A stretch of 64,000 nucleotides of DNA from Candidatus Blochmannia vicinus (lineage in GTDB: Bacteria > Pseudomonadota > Gammaproteobacteria > Enterobacterales > Enterobacteriaceae): the NCBI GenBank assembly GCA_030020825.1, contig CP125213.1, positions 496,001 through 560,000 on the forward strand. The letters run 5' to 3'. Every line of letters begins with the position of its first letter. Positions within the stretch are counted from its first letter, which is position 1. A program made the translations under genes and the position numbers. Below the pieces are notes generated by a model that was given only the letters and a program-made list of their open reading frames with translations, did not search any database and was not told the DNA's origin. Positions 8,368 through 18,173 of this stretch are shown here, piece by piece.

Positions 8368-9243
8368 TTATTCAATATTTTGAGTTTGTTCTCGCACTTG
8401 TTCAATGAAAATTTTTAAAGAAATTGCTGATTGAGTCATATAAGAATTTATAGATTTTGAAGTTAATGTATTAGCTTCTCTATACAGTTCTTGTATTATA
8501 AAGTCCAATCGTCTACCAATAGATCCTTTTTGATCAAGAACACGATGCATTTCTTGGATATGACCCGTTAAACGATCTACTTCTTCTGAAATATCAATTT
8601 TTTGAGCCACTATTAATAACTCCTGCTCCAATCGTACTGGATCAGTATAAACACAAACATCTTTCATTTGCTCCAAAAGTTTTGTTCGCTTCCATTCTAA
8701 TACTTTAGGAATATATTGACGTATTGCATTAACTTCCTTATACATCAAATGTAAACGTTCAATAATTTTGTTTTTTAAAAAAATACCTTCTTTTTCCTTA
8801 TTTTGTACTAAATTATTTAATGCTTCTTTAAAAGATATTAATAATTCAGTACTAACATTATTCATGTTATTTTGTTCATATGTTATTACCCCTGGCCAGG
8901 ATAAAATATCCATTAGATTAATATCACCTTCATTAATTAGTGTTTTTACCCATTTTATGTGCGAAATAAGATAATGAACTAACTTTTCGTTGATAATAAG
9001 CATATTTATATTATTACTATGACAATCAGTATTTATTTTAACTCGTAAAGAACATGCTATTTTCCCTCTAATAAGAGAATTTTCAATTTGTTTACGAACC
9101 ATCCACGATAAATCAAAAAGATATTTGGGTAAATCAATATGAATATCCAAATAACGTTGATTTAAAGAACAAATTTCCCAAGTAACATTGCCCCATGTAT
9201 ATTTCACGTCATGTCTTGAAAAAGCAGTCATACTATAAACCAT
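8368..9243 (-). CDS. yicC: YicC-family endoribonuclease
   Basis: Member of the YicC family, which in E. coli is implicated in RNA decay. The 291-residue product (E. coli 287) matches over its full length: N-terminal SMTAFSRHDV, ATWEICSLNQRYLD-like segment, the internal DILSWPGV, and the C-terminal domain with VGRRLDF-type and NTLTSKS motifs, ending EQTQNIE as in E. coli. The start at 9243 gives the family N-terminus. In E. coli yicC neighbours rph, pyrE and dut; here rph, pyrE and slmA are lost, so yicC precedes dut across a long empty spacer. Transcribed alone on the minus strand. Confidence 0.93.
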   Translation of the reverse strand: MVYSMTAFSRHDVKYTWGNVTWEICSLNQRYLDIHIDLPKYLFDLSWMVRKQIENSLIRGKIACSLRVKINTDCHSNNINMLIINEKLVHYLISHIKWVKTLINEGDINLMDILSWPGVITYEQNNMNNVSTELLISFKEALNNLVQNKEKEGIFLKNKIIERLHLMYKEVNAIRQYIPKVLEWKRTKLLEQMKDVCVYTDPVRLEQELLIVAQKIDISEEVDRLTGHIQEMHRVLDQKGSIGRRLDFIIQELYREANTLTSKSINSYMTQSAISLKIFIEQVREQTQNIE

Positions 9244-10011
9244 AACAGCACCTAAATTTTATTAAAAATAAAAAAAAATAAACCTTAAAATTTAAAAAGT
9301 AAAATAATTTAATTCCATCATTCATATAAAAATCATAACTTTAATCATGCACTGAATATATAAATATAATTTATTAAAAAATTTTTGGGTTAATGTAGTA
9401 TTTATAAAATTTATATTACTTAATTCAGTCATGAAAACATACTAATACGATAACTGATAATAATTTATAAAACTTTTATTTATTCTAAATATAATATTCC
9501 AAATTTTAAAATTAAATTATGCGTATGTAAACACCGCTGCAATAGTATTATTTATATATAAATCATATAAAATCTATTAAAAATTAAATATATTAAAAAT
9601 AATATATTTAATATATGTCGTTACAAAAAAAAATAAAATCAATTAATAAATACAAATATATAAAACAAAATGTTTATTATTAAAACTTGTTTAATATCAT
9701 TAAATATATAACATTACACTATATACATATATATGTATATTGTAGTAAATAATTTTTCTGTTCTAACATTAATATAAAAATCAATATAGATATGTCGTTA
9801 CTAATGACAAAAATAATTTCTCTATATAGAGACTAATCACAATATTTATATATTATTTATAAATATAACAACTTATTAAACATATCATTATATTTAAATA
9901 TTTTATTTCAAAAAATTAGTAATATATTTTGTTTACATAATTATTTAAAAATAATGACACTACTACCTTAATAAATACAATGTAATGTTTATCATACTCA
10001 CTGATAATATT
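9244..10011. other. Gene-free spacer yicC-dut
   Basis: 768 bases where E. coli has rph, pyrE and slmA. No remnant is recognisable. It holds a 13-bp hairpin (9583-9595 with 9600-9612), a perfect 20-bp palindrome (9721-9740) and the 14-bp palindrome TCTCTATATAGAGA near 9818. Confidence 0.5.
9721..9740. repeat. Perfect 20-bp palindrome
   Basis: ATATACATATATATGTATAT is identical to its reverse complement. It is downstream of dut and may be only low-complexity A+T DNA. Confidence 0.6.
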
Positions 10012-10461
10012 TTACATCGAATGCCCAAAACCGTTAGACCCACGTTCGGTAGGAATAAATGATTTAACTACAGAAAACTTAACTTGAATTATTGGTATAA
10101 AAACCAACTGTGCTACCCTTTTTCCAGGACGTACAACATATTTTTTTGATCCACGATTCCATAAAGATACTATCAATTCTCCTTGATAATCTGAATCTAT
10201 AAGTCCCACTAAATTCCCTAAAACAATTCCGTATTTATGCCCCAACCCTGAACGAGGCAAAATAACACCTGCTATTCTTGCATCGGAAATATGTATTGCA
10301 ATACCAGTATAAATTAAATGAGTTTCTCCAGGATAAATAGTCAAAGGTTTATTTAGGCAAGCTGGCAAATCTAATCCAGCAGACCCTACTGTAGCATATC
10401 TCGGACAACAAAAATAATTACGTACACGATTGTCAATGATTTTAATATTAATTGTTTTCAT
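10012..10461 (-). CDS. dut: dUTP diphosphatase
   Basis: Hydrolyses dUTP to dUMP, keeping uracil out of DNA and feeding dTMP synthesis; works as a homotrimer. All five family motifs are visible: AGLDLPACL, PRSGLG, GLIDSDYQGEL (with the catalytic aspartate), RVAQLVF and the C-terminal arm TERGSNGFGHS. The ATG at 10461 gives 149 residues, close to E. coli's 151 and in register with its N-terminus; an ATG seven codons upstream (10482) is possible but unsupported. The start overlaps the 3' end of coaBC by 14 bases, which suggests translational coupling in a coaBC-dut operon as in E. coli. Confidence 0.96.
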   Translation of the reverse strand: MKTINIKIIDNRVRNYFCCPRYATVGSAGLDLPACLNKPLTIYPGETHLIYTGIAIHISDARIAGVILPRSGLGHKYGIVLGNLVGLIDSDYQGELIVSLWNRGSKKYVVRPGKRVAQLVFIPIIQVKFSVVKSFIPTERGSNGFGHSM

Positions 10462-11656
10462 TATAACGCTTAATAATTTCATTAATAAGTTGTTGTGCCA
10501 ATAAATTTTTTCTTCTTAAGGGCAATATAACGCTACCTTTATTCCAAAACAGATATAAAGCATTATTATCACTATTGAATCCTTGATTCACATGAGAAAT
10601 ATTATTAGCACAAATTAAATCTAAATGTTTACTAATACGTTTATCTTGAGCATATTTTTCTATATTTTTAGTTTCAGCAGCAAATCCAACAACATAAGGA
10701 CGTTTATCAATTAATGACCCTACTTCCGATACAATATCAGGATTTTTGATCATAATTATTTTTAAAGTATTTTTATCCTTTTTAATTTTCTCAGGAGACG
10801 AGTGATAAATACGATAATCTGATACCGCCGCACAACCAATAAAAATATGCTGATTTTTAATATCTTGCATTACCGCCTCTTTCATATCTAACGCAGAAAT
10901 AACATTAATACGTCTCACTCGAGTAGGAGTATGCAAATGTACTGGTCCTGCAATTAATGTAACTTTTGCTCCTTTATCTGCAGCAGCTTGTGCAATAGCA
11001 AATCCCATTTTTCCTGAGCTATAATTAGTAAAAAACCGAATAGGATCTAAAGCTTCATGAGTAGGACCAGCAGTAATCATAATATTAAGATTGCTTAAAG
11101 AACTATCATGAGAAAAATAATGCTCTATATACTCAGCGAGTATTTTTGGATCCGTCATACGTCCATAACCAATATCATTACAAGCTTGATACCCATAATC
11201 TGGACCCCACACTAATATCCCTCTTTTTCGCAGAATATCTAAATTAGATTGAGTTACAATGGCTTTATACATTTGTTGATTCATAGATGGTGCAACAGCA
11301 ATAGGAGCTGTTGTAGCTAAACATAAACTACATAATAAATCATTAGATAATCCTACAGATAATCTAGCTAATAAATTAGCTGTAGCCGGAGCAAGTAAAA
11401 CTAAATCAGCCCATTTAGCTAATTTTATATGAGGCATTGTCATCTCTATGTGAGGGGAAAAAAAATTATCTAAAACTGGATGACAAGATATTGTTTGTAA
11501 ACTTAAAGGAGTAACGAATTTTTTTGCAGATTTTGTCATAATCACTCTAACTTCTGAACCTCTTTCTTTTAGACACCGTACTAAGTCTATAGTTTTATAT
11601 GCAGCAATACCACCACTTACTCCTAATATGATACGTTTATCAATTAATCCCGTCAT
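10448..11656 (-). CDS. coaBC: Bifunctional phosphopantothenoylcysteine decarboxylase/synthetase
   Basis: Makes 4'-phosphopantetheine from phosphopantothenate and cysteine, two steps of coenzyme A synthesis. The N-terminal CoaC flavoprotein half has LGVSGGIAAYKT, the catalytic histidine region (MPHIKLAKWAD), the PSMNQQM motif and the active-site cysteine (YQACNDIGYGRM). The C-terminal CoaB half has ITAGPTHEALDPIR, FTNYSSGKMGFAIA and GFAAETKN. Length 402 is close to E. coli (406). It overlaps dut by 14 bases; the next CoA gene, coaD, is 1.2 kb away in this same block, past rpmB-rpmG. Confidence 0.96.
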   Translation of the reverse strand: MTGLIDKRIILGVSGGIAAYKTIDLVRCLKERGSEVRVIMTKSAKKFVTPLSLQTISCHPVLDNFFSPHIEMTMPHIKLAKWADLVLLAPATANLLARLSVGLSNDLLCSLCLATTAPIAVAPSMNQQMYKAIVTQSNLDILRKRGILVWGPDYGYQACNDIGYGRMTDPKILAEYIEHYFSHDSSLSNLNIMITAGPTHEALDPIRFFTNYSSGKMGFAIAQAAADKGAKVTLIAGPVHLHTPTRVRRINVISALDMKEAVMQDIKNQHIFIGCAAVSDYRIYHSSPEKIKKDKNTLKIIMIKNPDIVSEVGSLIDKRPYVVGFAAETKNIEKYAQDKRISKHLDLICANNISHVNQGFNSDNNALYLFWNKGSVILPLRRKNLLAQQLINEIIKRYNENN

Positions 11657-12141
11657 ATTACATTCACATAATTTTAATGATTATTTGTTTTATGTGTTAT
11701 ATCACAAAAATTAATAGTTTTTATTAATATAGATAAAATTAATAAATTTTTATTAATTGAACATTTTAATAAAATAATAATCTTGCGCACAACGTACAAA
11801 TTCCTATACAATATGGTTCGATAACTTTATGAAAACATGAATATTTGTGTGTATATGTGTGCGCAGATAATAACACAACCAAAATTATGATTTTCAATCT
11901 ATTGTATTTAGATATATCTATATAAATTTTTAAAAAATTATTTATTAATTATATTTAAAAATAATAAATGAAGAATATAAATAAATAATCATAATATAAT
12001 ATACATATCTTATGTTAAATGTTTAACTGAAGACTGAATAAAAAATACTCACAAATTTATAGAAAACATAAATAAAATAGTTTTGTGATTATTATTTTTT
12101 AAATGACTGACTATTTAATAATAACAATTAGGAGAATAATT
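11657..12141. other. Divergent spacer coaBC / rpmB
   Basis: 485 bases that must carry promoters for coaBC (minus) and rpmB (plus). E. coli radC, normally next to rpmB, is absent. No convincing promoter pair or other element could be fixed by eye. Confidence 0.5.
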
Positions 12142-12372
12142 GTGACACGAGTATGCCAAATTACTGGAAAGCGTCCTATGAATGGAAATAAACGTTCTCA
12201 CGCAATGAATGCAACCAAACGTTGGTTTATACCTAACATTCATTCTCATCGTTTTTGGATTGAAAGTAAAAAACGCTACTTCACGATACGGACATCTACA
12301 AAAGGTATGCGCCTTATTGATAAATTAGGAATCGAATACTTTTTATCTAATTTATATTCCAAAAATAAATAA
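12142..12372 (+). CDS. rpmB: 50S ribosomal protein L28
   Basis: Large-subunit ribosomal protein. The product (VTRVCQITGKRP, then NKRSHAMNATKR and HSHRFWIESKKR) aligns with E. coli L28 from its first residue when translation starts at a GTG at 12142; 76 residues against 78. A strong ribosome-binding site, AGGAG at 12130-12134, lies at the right distance from this GTG. An in-frame ATG at 12103 would add 13 residues without homology or a binding site, so GTG is the likely start. First gene of the rpmB-rpmG pair. Confidence 0.96.
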   Translation: MTRVCQITGKRPMNGNKRSHAMNATKRWFIPNIHSHRFWIESKKRYFTIRTSTKGMRLIDKLGIEYFLSNLYSKNK

Positions 12373-12394
12373 TATTAAAAAAAGGAATTATACA

Positions 12395-12562
12395 ATGGCT
12401 AAGGAAATAAGAGAAACTATTCGTTTATTTTCCTCTTCTAATAATGGGCATTATTACAGTACTACTAAAAACAAACGCACTAACCCTGAAAAAATAAAAT
12501 TGAAAAAATTTGATCCTTTTGTACAAAAACATGTAATATACACAGAAGGAAAAAGCAGTTAA
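12395..12562 (+). CDS. rpmG: 50S ribosomal protein L33
   Basis: Large-subunit ribosomal protein of 55 residues, the same length as in E. coli. The sequence MAKEIRETIRLFSSSNNGHY, followed by YSTTKNKRTNPEKIKLKKFD and a VQKHVIYTE tail, matches L33 throughout. It lacks the zinc-binding cysteines, as does the E. coli form. It begins 22 bases after rpmB with AAAGGA as binding site, so the two genes form one operon that ends at the hairpin 12754-12813. E. coli mutM, which normally follows, is absent. Confidence 0.96.
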   Translation: MAKEIRETIRLFSSSNNGHYYSTTKNKRTNPEKIKLKKFDPFVQKHVIYTEGKSS

Positions 12563-12753
12563 ATAAATAGATAAAGAGATAAATATAAATGCCCCTCTCT
12601 TATAAATTTATTAAAACAATCCAAAGAGATTTAACGTTGGTTATAGTTCATGCCATAACATGCACTATATTTTTAAACCATGTATTTAATTTCAATTTTG
12701 ATTACACTAAAGATCGTATTAAATTTTCTGATAATTCACTCATTACTAATAAA

Positions 12754-12813
12754 GAAAAACTACATACAATGTTACTTATATAACAAAATAAGTAACATTG
12801 TATGTAGTTTTTC
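12754..12813. terminator. Bidirectional Rho-independent terminator (rpmG / coaD)
   Basis: Arms of 25 bases at 12754-12778 and 12789-12813 are perfect reverse complements with a 10-base loop. The right arm ends in TTTTTC on the plus strand and the left arm gives TTTTTC on the minus strand, so it can serve both rpmB-rpmG (plus) and coaD (minus), which converge here. Confidence 0.85.
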
Positions 12814-12829
12814 AATAATCACAAGAACT

Positions 12830-13330
12830 TTATGTATCTTTTGAAGTATTTCTTAATTTTTCTATAACTTTTTCAGCAATAAAATTAGGCATAAATTGAT
12901 CTATTTTTCCTCCATATTGAGCAATCTCCTTAACTAATTTAGAAGAAAGATATGCCCAAATTCCCGTAGACATCATAAATATCGTTTCTATTTCTTTTTC
13001 AAAATAATTATTAATTTTAGCAAGTTGTATTTCATATTCAAAATCTGATCTAGTTCTTAAACCACGAATTAAAACATTTACATGTTTTTTTTTCATAACA
13101 TTTATCGTTAAATCATTAAACCCAAATACTGTTACATTAGATAATTTTGCAGTTGCTTGTTCCGCAAACACTACACGCTCCTTAAGACTAAACATAGGAT
13201 TTTTTTGTGGATTTTCAGCTACTGCTAAAAATATTTCATCAAAAATTTTGTGGGCTCTAATAATTATATCCAAATGTCCATAAGTTAATGGATCAAAAGT
13301 TCCCGGATAAATTGCATGAGTTATCATCAT
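12830..13330 (-). CDS. coaD: Phosphopantetheine adenylyltransferase
   Basis: Transfers AMP from ATP to 4'-phosphopantetheine, the penultimate step of coenzyme A synthesis; hexamer. The nucleotidyltransferase signature AIYPGTFDPLTYGHLDI (T/HxGH) is at the N-terminus, followed by MFSLKERVVFAEQAT, LIRGLRTRSDFEYE and YLSSKLVKEIA with the ATP-binding serines. Length 166 (E. coli 159). Two adjacent ATGs occur at 13330 and 13327; the second gives exact register with the E. coli N-terminus and the choice cannot be settled. Converges on rpmG through a shared terminator. Confidence 0.95.
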   Translation of the reverse strand: MMITHAIYPGTFDPLTYGHLDIIIRAHKIFDEIFLAVAENPQKNPMFSLKERVVFAEQATAKLSNVTVFGFNDLTINVMKKKHVNVLIRGLRTRSDFEYEIQLAKINNYFEKEIETIFMMSTGIWAYLSSKLVKEIAQYGGKIDQFMPNFIAEKVIEKLRNTSKDT

Positions 13331-14068
13331 ATATTATACTTTTCAGAAATTAAAACAAACCTTACAAAATACATTTATCTATATAAATAGATTAAAAATT
13401 TTTTATTTATATATAAAATATAGCCTACATTTAAAAAATTTAATACTTAGTAGAAACATAAATATGTATCAAAAGATCAAGATCAGATAACAACTATTAA
13501 ACATGTTTTAGAAAAAATAACTTTAGTTCTTATACTTCCACATATTTAAACTATTCGTATTAAAATTTAACAAACATTTATCAAAAATAAAAACAATAAC
13601 TCTTATACTACAACCTTAATTAAGTATCATTATTATCTAAAACATATATATATTTTAAAAAATATTATTAAAATTTCTAAAATTTAATTATTTATATTAT
13701 ATAAACTTACATTTAATTATAAACTCCAACATAAATAACGTTAGTATTATACGTATATCTATATCACAATTATACATAAATTTATAAAAATTAAAACAAA
13801 ACCCTTCTATCTACATAAAATACATGAAGTTATTTATTTATAATTACAGTCTATTGGTAATGAGCACAAATACATCAAATTATATACTTATGATATTTTA
13901 ATTACTGTGTTTTCTAATTTAATTCTATATTTTAATTACATTATATAAAAATAATTTCAATGTCTAATATTAGACATAGGTATATCTATATTTTTAAATA
14001 ATAACAAAATAATGAGAACGTTTAAATTCTACATAGTTAAGTCAATAATTAATAATTTTATATGAAAA
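13331..14068. other. Gene-free spacer coaD-waaA
   Basis: 738 bases without a gene, although coaD and waaA are nearly adjacent in E. coli. It contains the 18-bp perfect palindrome at 13960-13977 (ATGTCTAATATTAGACAT). Nothing else is evident. Confidence 0.5.
13960..13977. repeat. Perfect 18-bp palindrome
   Basis: ATGTCTAATATTAGACAT equals its own reverse complement. It lies about 90 bases past the waaA stop. Its form resembles a dimeric-regulator operator, but position downstream of one gene and 630 bases upstream of coaD argues against a simple operator role. Confidence 0.6.
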
Positions 14069-15352
14069 TTATCTTCTAATTAATAAATAATTATCTAATA
14101 AATATAATAATTGTTGCAACGCTCCTCGATTATGTTTTAAGACTTTAATAGCTCTATAACCGTAATTTAAACGACGCTGTTTATTTGTGAGTAACATAGA
14201 AATAGTATTTATTAAAGATTTAGTGTCAGTTACAGTAATTAATCCATCTGATTCATATAATTTAATACAAATATCATGAAAATTGAAAGTATATGGACCC
14301 ATAATCAACGGAATAGAGTGTGCTGCTGGCTCTAACGGATTATGCCCTCCATGTTTTACTAAACTTCCTCCAATAAAAGCTATATCTGAGACACCATACA
14401 GTAACATCAACTCTCCTATCGTATCATTAATAATTACTTGTGTTTCTTGAGATGGTGCAACTCCACCACTTCTCATGATATAGGAAAATCCAGCTTGTTC
14501 AGTAATACTTTTAACATTAATAAAACGTTCTGGATGGCGCGGAGCTAAAATCATCAGTAAATTAGGAAATATTGTCAAAAGATGTTTATGTGCTTGTAGC
14601 AATAATTTTTCCTCTCCTTCATGAGTGCTACTAGCGATCCATACCTGTCGTTCTTTAATCCAAGTTTTTTTTAAACATGAAATTTTATTTAACAAATCCT
14701 GAGACATCTCAATATCAAACTTTAAATTACCTGTAATAAATAACTGATTTTTTTTTAATCCTAATTTAAGAAATCGAATGGCATCTCCTTTATTTTGAGC
14801 AGCGATAAAAGTAATACGTTCCATAATTAATGAAATAAAACAGATAAACCTCTTATACCCAATAAAAGAACGAAATGAGAGACGAGCATTAACAATAACA
14901 AAAGGGATATTTCGTTGATATAATATATTAATAAGATTCGGCCATAATTCAGTTTCCATAGCAATAACCAATCTGGGTCTAACTTGATCAATAAATCGTT
15001 TCATAGAACCAGGTAAATCATATGGTAAGTAACTACAATGTGTATTGCCATGAAACCTAGACTGCGCCAATTCTATTCCTGTTGGAGTCATCGCAGTTAA
15101 TGTAATAGTTATTTGCGGATAACGTTTCTGTAAAGCACGTATTAGAGGAATAGCTGCTAATGTTTCCCCAAGAGACACAGCATGCAAAATAATACCATCA
15201 GATTTAACAGGTTTATGATAGAACCCATAACGCTCTAACCAACGTTTACGGTATGATGGCGATTTCCTACTACGCCATAATAACCGTATCCATATTATAG
15301 GTTGAGCAATATACATAATAATACTATATATTCCAATATATAGTACAAACAT
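14069..15352 (-). CDS. waaA: 3-deoxy-D-manno-octulosonic acid (Kdo) transferase
   Basis: Adds Kdo residues to lipid IV-A, the step that links lipid A to the inner core of lipopolysaccharide; anchored to the inner membrane. A hydrophobic N-terminal segment (IYSIIMYIAQPIIWIRLL) is followed by RYGFYHKP, the conserved SLGETLAAIPLIRAL, METELWPNLI, ASSTHEGEE, APRHPERF and HNPLEPAAHSIPLIMGP motifs. The ATG at 15352 is chosen over a TTG four codons upstream; GAG precedes it and the N-terminus then matches E. coli (425 residues). In E. coli waaA lies beside coaD, as here apart from the spacer. Confidence 0.95.
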   Translation of the reverse strand: MFVLYIGIYSIIMYIAQPIIWIRLLWRSRKSPSYRKRWLERYGFYHKPVKSDGIILHAVSLGETLAAIPLIRALQKRYPQITITLTAMTPTGIELAQSRFHGNTHCSYLPYDLPGSMKRFIDQVRPRLVIAMETELWPNLINILYQRNIPFVIVNARLSFRSFIGYKRFICFISLIMERITFIAAQNKGDAIRFLKLGLKKNQLFITGNLKFDIEMSQDLLNKISCLKKTWIKERQVWIASSTHEGEEKLLLQAHKHLLTIFPNLLMILAPRHPERFINVKSITEQAGFSYIMRSGGVAPSQETQVIINDTIGELMLLYGVSDIAFIGGSLVKHGGHNPLEPAAHSIPLIMGPYTFNFHDICIKLYESDGLITVTDTKSLINTISMLLTNKQRRLNYGYRAIKVLKHNRGALQQLLYLLDNYLLIRR

Positions 15353-16119
15353 ATGATATCTCAAAATAATCAGTTAATATATTTATAACTACCACTTTAA
15401 GGAGTGTATGTAAAATTTAATCATATATCAATATTGAAATGTCTCACAAGACATAATCTTAATAATCCATTCCTACAAAAATTAAAAATAAATTACTAAA
15501 ATATATATAAATTTAATAAAAGATCAATAATAAAAACAACACTATCTATTTTATTTTAGTATTTTCATACTAATAAAAAATGATTAAATTTACTAATTTT
15601 ATTGCATATTTATATATGAAAAAATCATTATTTACTTAAAATTAGTATTTGTTATTACATAAATTTTTTGATTTTACTCAAATAGTATTAAATAATTCCA
15701 ACGATCGGATATACATAAATTAATAATGCTTAAAATAAAAAATATTCTATAATTAGAATATAGCTTTATACAATCACTATCATTTTGTAGATACAGGAGG
15801 GAAAGCTCTGAAATATTCAACACACTCTAATAATTTTTATTAAAAATAAATATCTATAATGTATATACTAGATTTGCTAATTATAAATAATTAGTACCGA
15901 ATATCATATGATTTTAATTACTCTAAAATAATAATATTTTATTATATAGAACATAATACATTCTAAACGTCGATTATTTCCAAAAAATAACTCTAAATTA
16001 TTAGAAATACATAAACGTCAAAACTATAACTAATAGTAATATTTTTATACTTAAAATAAGCTATACTCAAAGCAATAACGTTATTATGCAATTACAATAA
16101 ATAAGTTTAAAAAATATTC
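15353..16119. other. Gene-free spacer waaA-waaC
   Basis: About 767 bases. E. coli carries the outer-core waa genes (waaQGPSBIJYZU and waaL) in this interval; none is detectable, so only Lipid A-Kdo and heptose steps remain. AATAACGTTATT near 16075 is a short palindrome. Confidence 0.55.
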
Positions 16120-17094
16120 TTAAGTAGATGTTAAATTTAAAACCTTTTGGAATATTTCCCAAACATACATAGGACTCAAGTGTTCCATTTTTTTAGTTGA
16201 AGAATATAAAATAATTTGATTTTGTCCATATGTTCCAATTAATTTAGGATTAGTTGGTCCATATAATGTTAAATTAGGACAACCAAGTGCTGCTGCTAAA
16301 TGACTAAGTCCGGTATCAACGGATATTATCGCTGTTGCTCCAGATATTTGCATAGCAATCTCTTGTAATGTTAATCTTGGTAAAACTATTATTTGATTAT
16401 AAGACAATTTTACTAACCGATTAATACGTAATTCTTCATTCCTTGTCCAAAAAGGTAATTTAATATGATAACCTGCATTAATAGCACACCGTACAATGAC
16501 ACTCCAGTTAAATTCTGGCCAATGTTTTTTTACTTTAGTGGTAGAATGAAAAAATATCAAATAAGGAACGTTATTTTTCTGAGGTGGAAATAAATGATCA
16601 ATATTATATTTTCCTGCACAATCCGGTACGGGATATTTTAGACTAAACGAAAAAAGCTGACGAATACGTTCTACAGCATGTTGGATTTTATTTACATAAT
16701 GCCGTTTATGATAAAACAAAGCACTAATGGGTTCCCGTGTACTTATATAATCCATTCCATGTTTTTCACCACGTGAAAAACATGTTATTAACAACGATGT
16801 CTTCAATAAACCCTGAGCATCAATAATTATATCATATTCTTTTTTTTTTAATTCTTGAATACATTCATAATACTTCTTCCATGAAGAAGTGTCATACCAA
16901 TTTTTTATCCAAAATCTAAGATTTATAGGAATAATTTGATGTATTGCTGGATGCCACCTAAGAATCTCAGAAAAAGTTTCTTCTACAACCCAGTTAAACG
17001 ATATATTTGGTATAGAAACTGATGCATCAGTAATCGCAGGCAAAGTATGTATAATATCTCCCATAGAAGAAACTTTTATAATCAAAACCTTCAT
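16120..17094 (-). CDS. waaC: Lipopolysaccharide heptosyltransferase I
   Basis: Adds the first L-glycero-D-manno-heptose to Kdo2-lipid A using ADP-heptose. The N-terminal KVSSMGDIIHTLPAI carries the catalytic aspartate region; IIDAQGLLKTSLL, KHGMDYISTREP, AVERIRQLF, and the ADP-heptose site VDTGLSHLAAALGCPN and YGPTNPKLIGTYG follow. Length 324 (E. coli 319). It is the last gene of hldD-waaF-waaC on the minus strand, 15 bases after waaF. An A10 tract in the coding strand lies at 16840-16849 (LKKKEYD). Confidence 0.95.
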   Translation of the reverse strand: MKVLIIKVSSMGDIIHTLPAITDASVSIPNISFNWVVEETFSEILRWHPAIHQIIPINLRFWIKNWYDTSSWKKYYECIQELKKKEYDIIIDAQGLLKTSLLITCFSRGEKHGMDYISTREPISALFYHKRHYVNKIQHAVERIRQLFSFSLKYPVPDCAGKYNIDHLFPPQKNNVPYLIFFHSTTKVKKHWPEFNWSVIVRCAINAGYHIKLPFWTRNEELRINRLVKLSYNQIIVLPRLTLQEIAMQISGATAIISVDTGLSHLAAALGCPNLTLYGPTNPKLIGTYGQNQIILYSSTKKMEHLSPMYVWEIFQKVLNLTST

Positions 17095-17109
17095 GAAAAC
17101 ATTTATTAA

Positions 17110-18156
17110 TTAATTTAATAACTTCTTTAACGCCTTTAAAACTTGATCTGGAGTAATGTTTATTAAACTACTATGATAACCATTATGTAAAGTTCTATCT
17201 TTTCGCATAGTATAACATCCTTTAATACAACGGATCACAATAGATTGACGAAATAAAGGAGGAGTAAAATTAGGATCACTAAGGTCACCATACAATCCTA
17301 CTACGGGACATTTCAATGCACAAGCTATGTGCATTAAACCAGAATCATTACTAACAATTCCCTTACACGCCGCTATAATTGCAATAGCTTCACTTAAAGA
17401 TGTAATCCCTATAAGATTGTCATAATGTTGTTTCAAATTTTTAAGAATACTGTATTCAATACATGTATCAATTAATTGATCTTTAGATGATCCCAATATC
17501 ACCACATGATATCCGCAATAAATTAATTGTATAGCTAATGCTACATAATGATAATGAGGCCAACTTTTAGATAATCCAAATCCTGAACCTGGGCATAATC
17601 CAATCAATAGTTTCTTATGATTATCTAAATTAAATTTACATAATACATCTTCAATTTCTTTTTTATTTATATTTAAATGAGGCCATAGTAACGGAGAAGG
17701 TAAATCACAAAAATTTTTTATAATATTGCTATCATATGCTAAAGCAGCATAACGTTGTACCATTAATGGAAACGATTCAAATTTAAGTATCCTTAAATCA
17801 TTTATTACACCATACCTCATCTCTCCGCGCCATCCAGTACGGATCGGAACATCTGCAAAAAATGGTATTAAAGCTGATTTAAACGAATTAGGTAATATTA
17901 TTGCCTGTTGATATTTTTCATTTTTTAAAACTTTTCCCAGACGAAAACATTTTGCAAGTTCTAATACTCCATGTCTGTAAGGAATAAATAACGTACGATT
18001 AACTTCGGGCATATAATTAAAAAGATCTTTACACCATGTTGAGGTAATAACATCAATTTGAACACTAGAACAATACTTATTAATAAGCAAACGATACATA
18101 CTATGTGACATCACAGTATCACCAATCCATGAAGGACTGACCACTAACATTTTCAT
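17110..18156 (-). CDS. waaF: Lipopolysaccharide heptosyltransferase II
   Basis: Adds the second heptose of the inner core. The product has VVSPSWIGDTVMSHSMYRLL at the N-terminus, ILPNSFKSALIPFFADVP, RTGWRGEMRYGVINDLR, GLCPGSGFGLSKSWPHYHY and NDSGLMHIACALKCPVVGLY, as expected for glycosyltransferase family 9. Length 348 equals E. coli (348). It lies between hldD (17 bases upstream) and waaC (15 bases downstream), so the three genes are one operon. Start at 18156 reproduces the E. coli N-terminus. Confidence 0.95.
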   Translation of the reverse strand: MKMLVVSPSWIGDTVMSHSMYRLLINKYCSSVQIDVITSTWCKDLFNYMPEVNRTLFIPYRHGVLELAKCFRLGKVLKNEKYQQAIILPNSFKSALIPFFADVPIRTGWRGEMRYGVINDLRILKFESFPLMVQRYAALAYDSNIIKNFCDLPSPLLWPHLNINKKEIEDVLCKFNLDNHKKLLIGLCPGSGFGLSKSWPHYHYVALAIQLIYCGYHVVILGSSKDQLIDTCIEYSILKNLKQHYDNLIGITSLSEAIAIIAACKGIVSNDSGLMHIACALKCPVVGLYGDLSDPNFTPPLFRQSIVIRCIKGCYTMRKDRTLHNGYHSSLINITPDQVLKALKKLLN

Positions 18157-18173
18157 AACTACAACACTACACT

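Noticed and set aside
12589..12783. 64-codon plus-strand frame after rpmG
   Set aside because: No homology recognised, not similar to MutM, and its 3' end forms one arm of the rpmG/coaD terminator; most likely chance.
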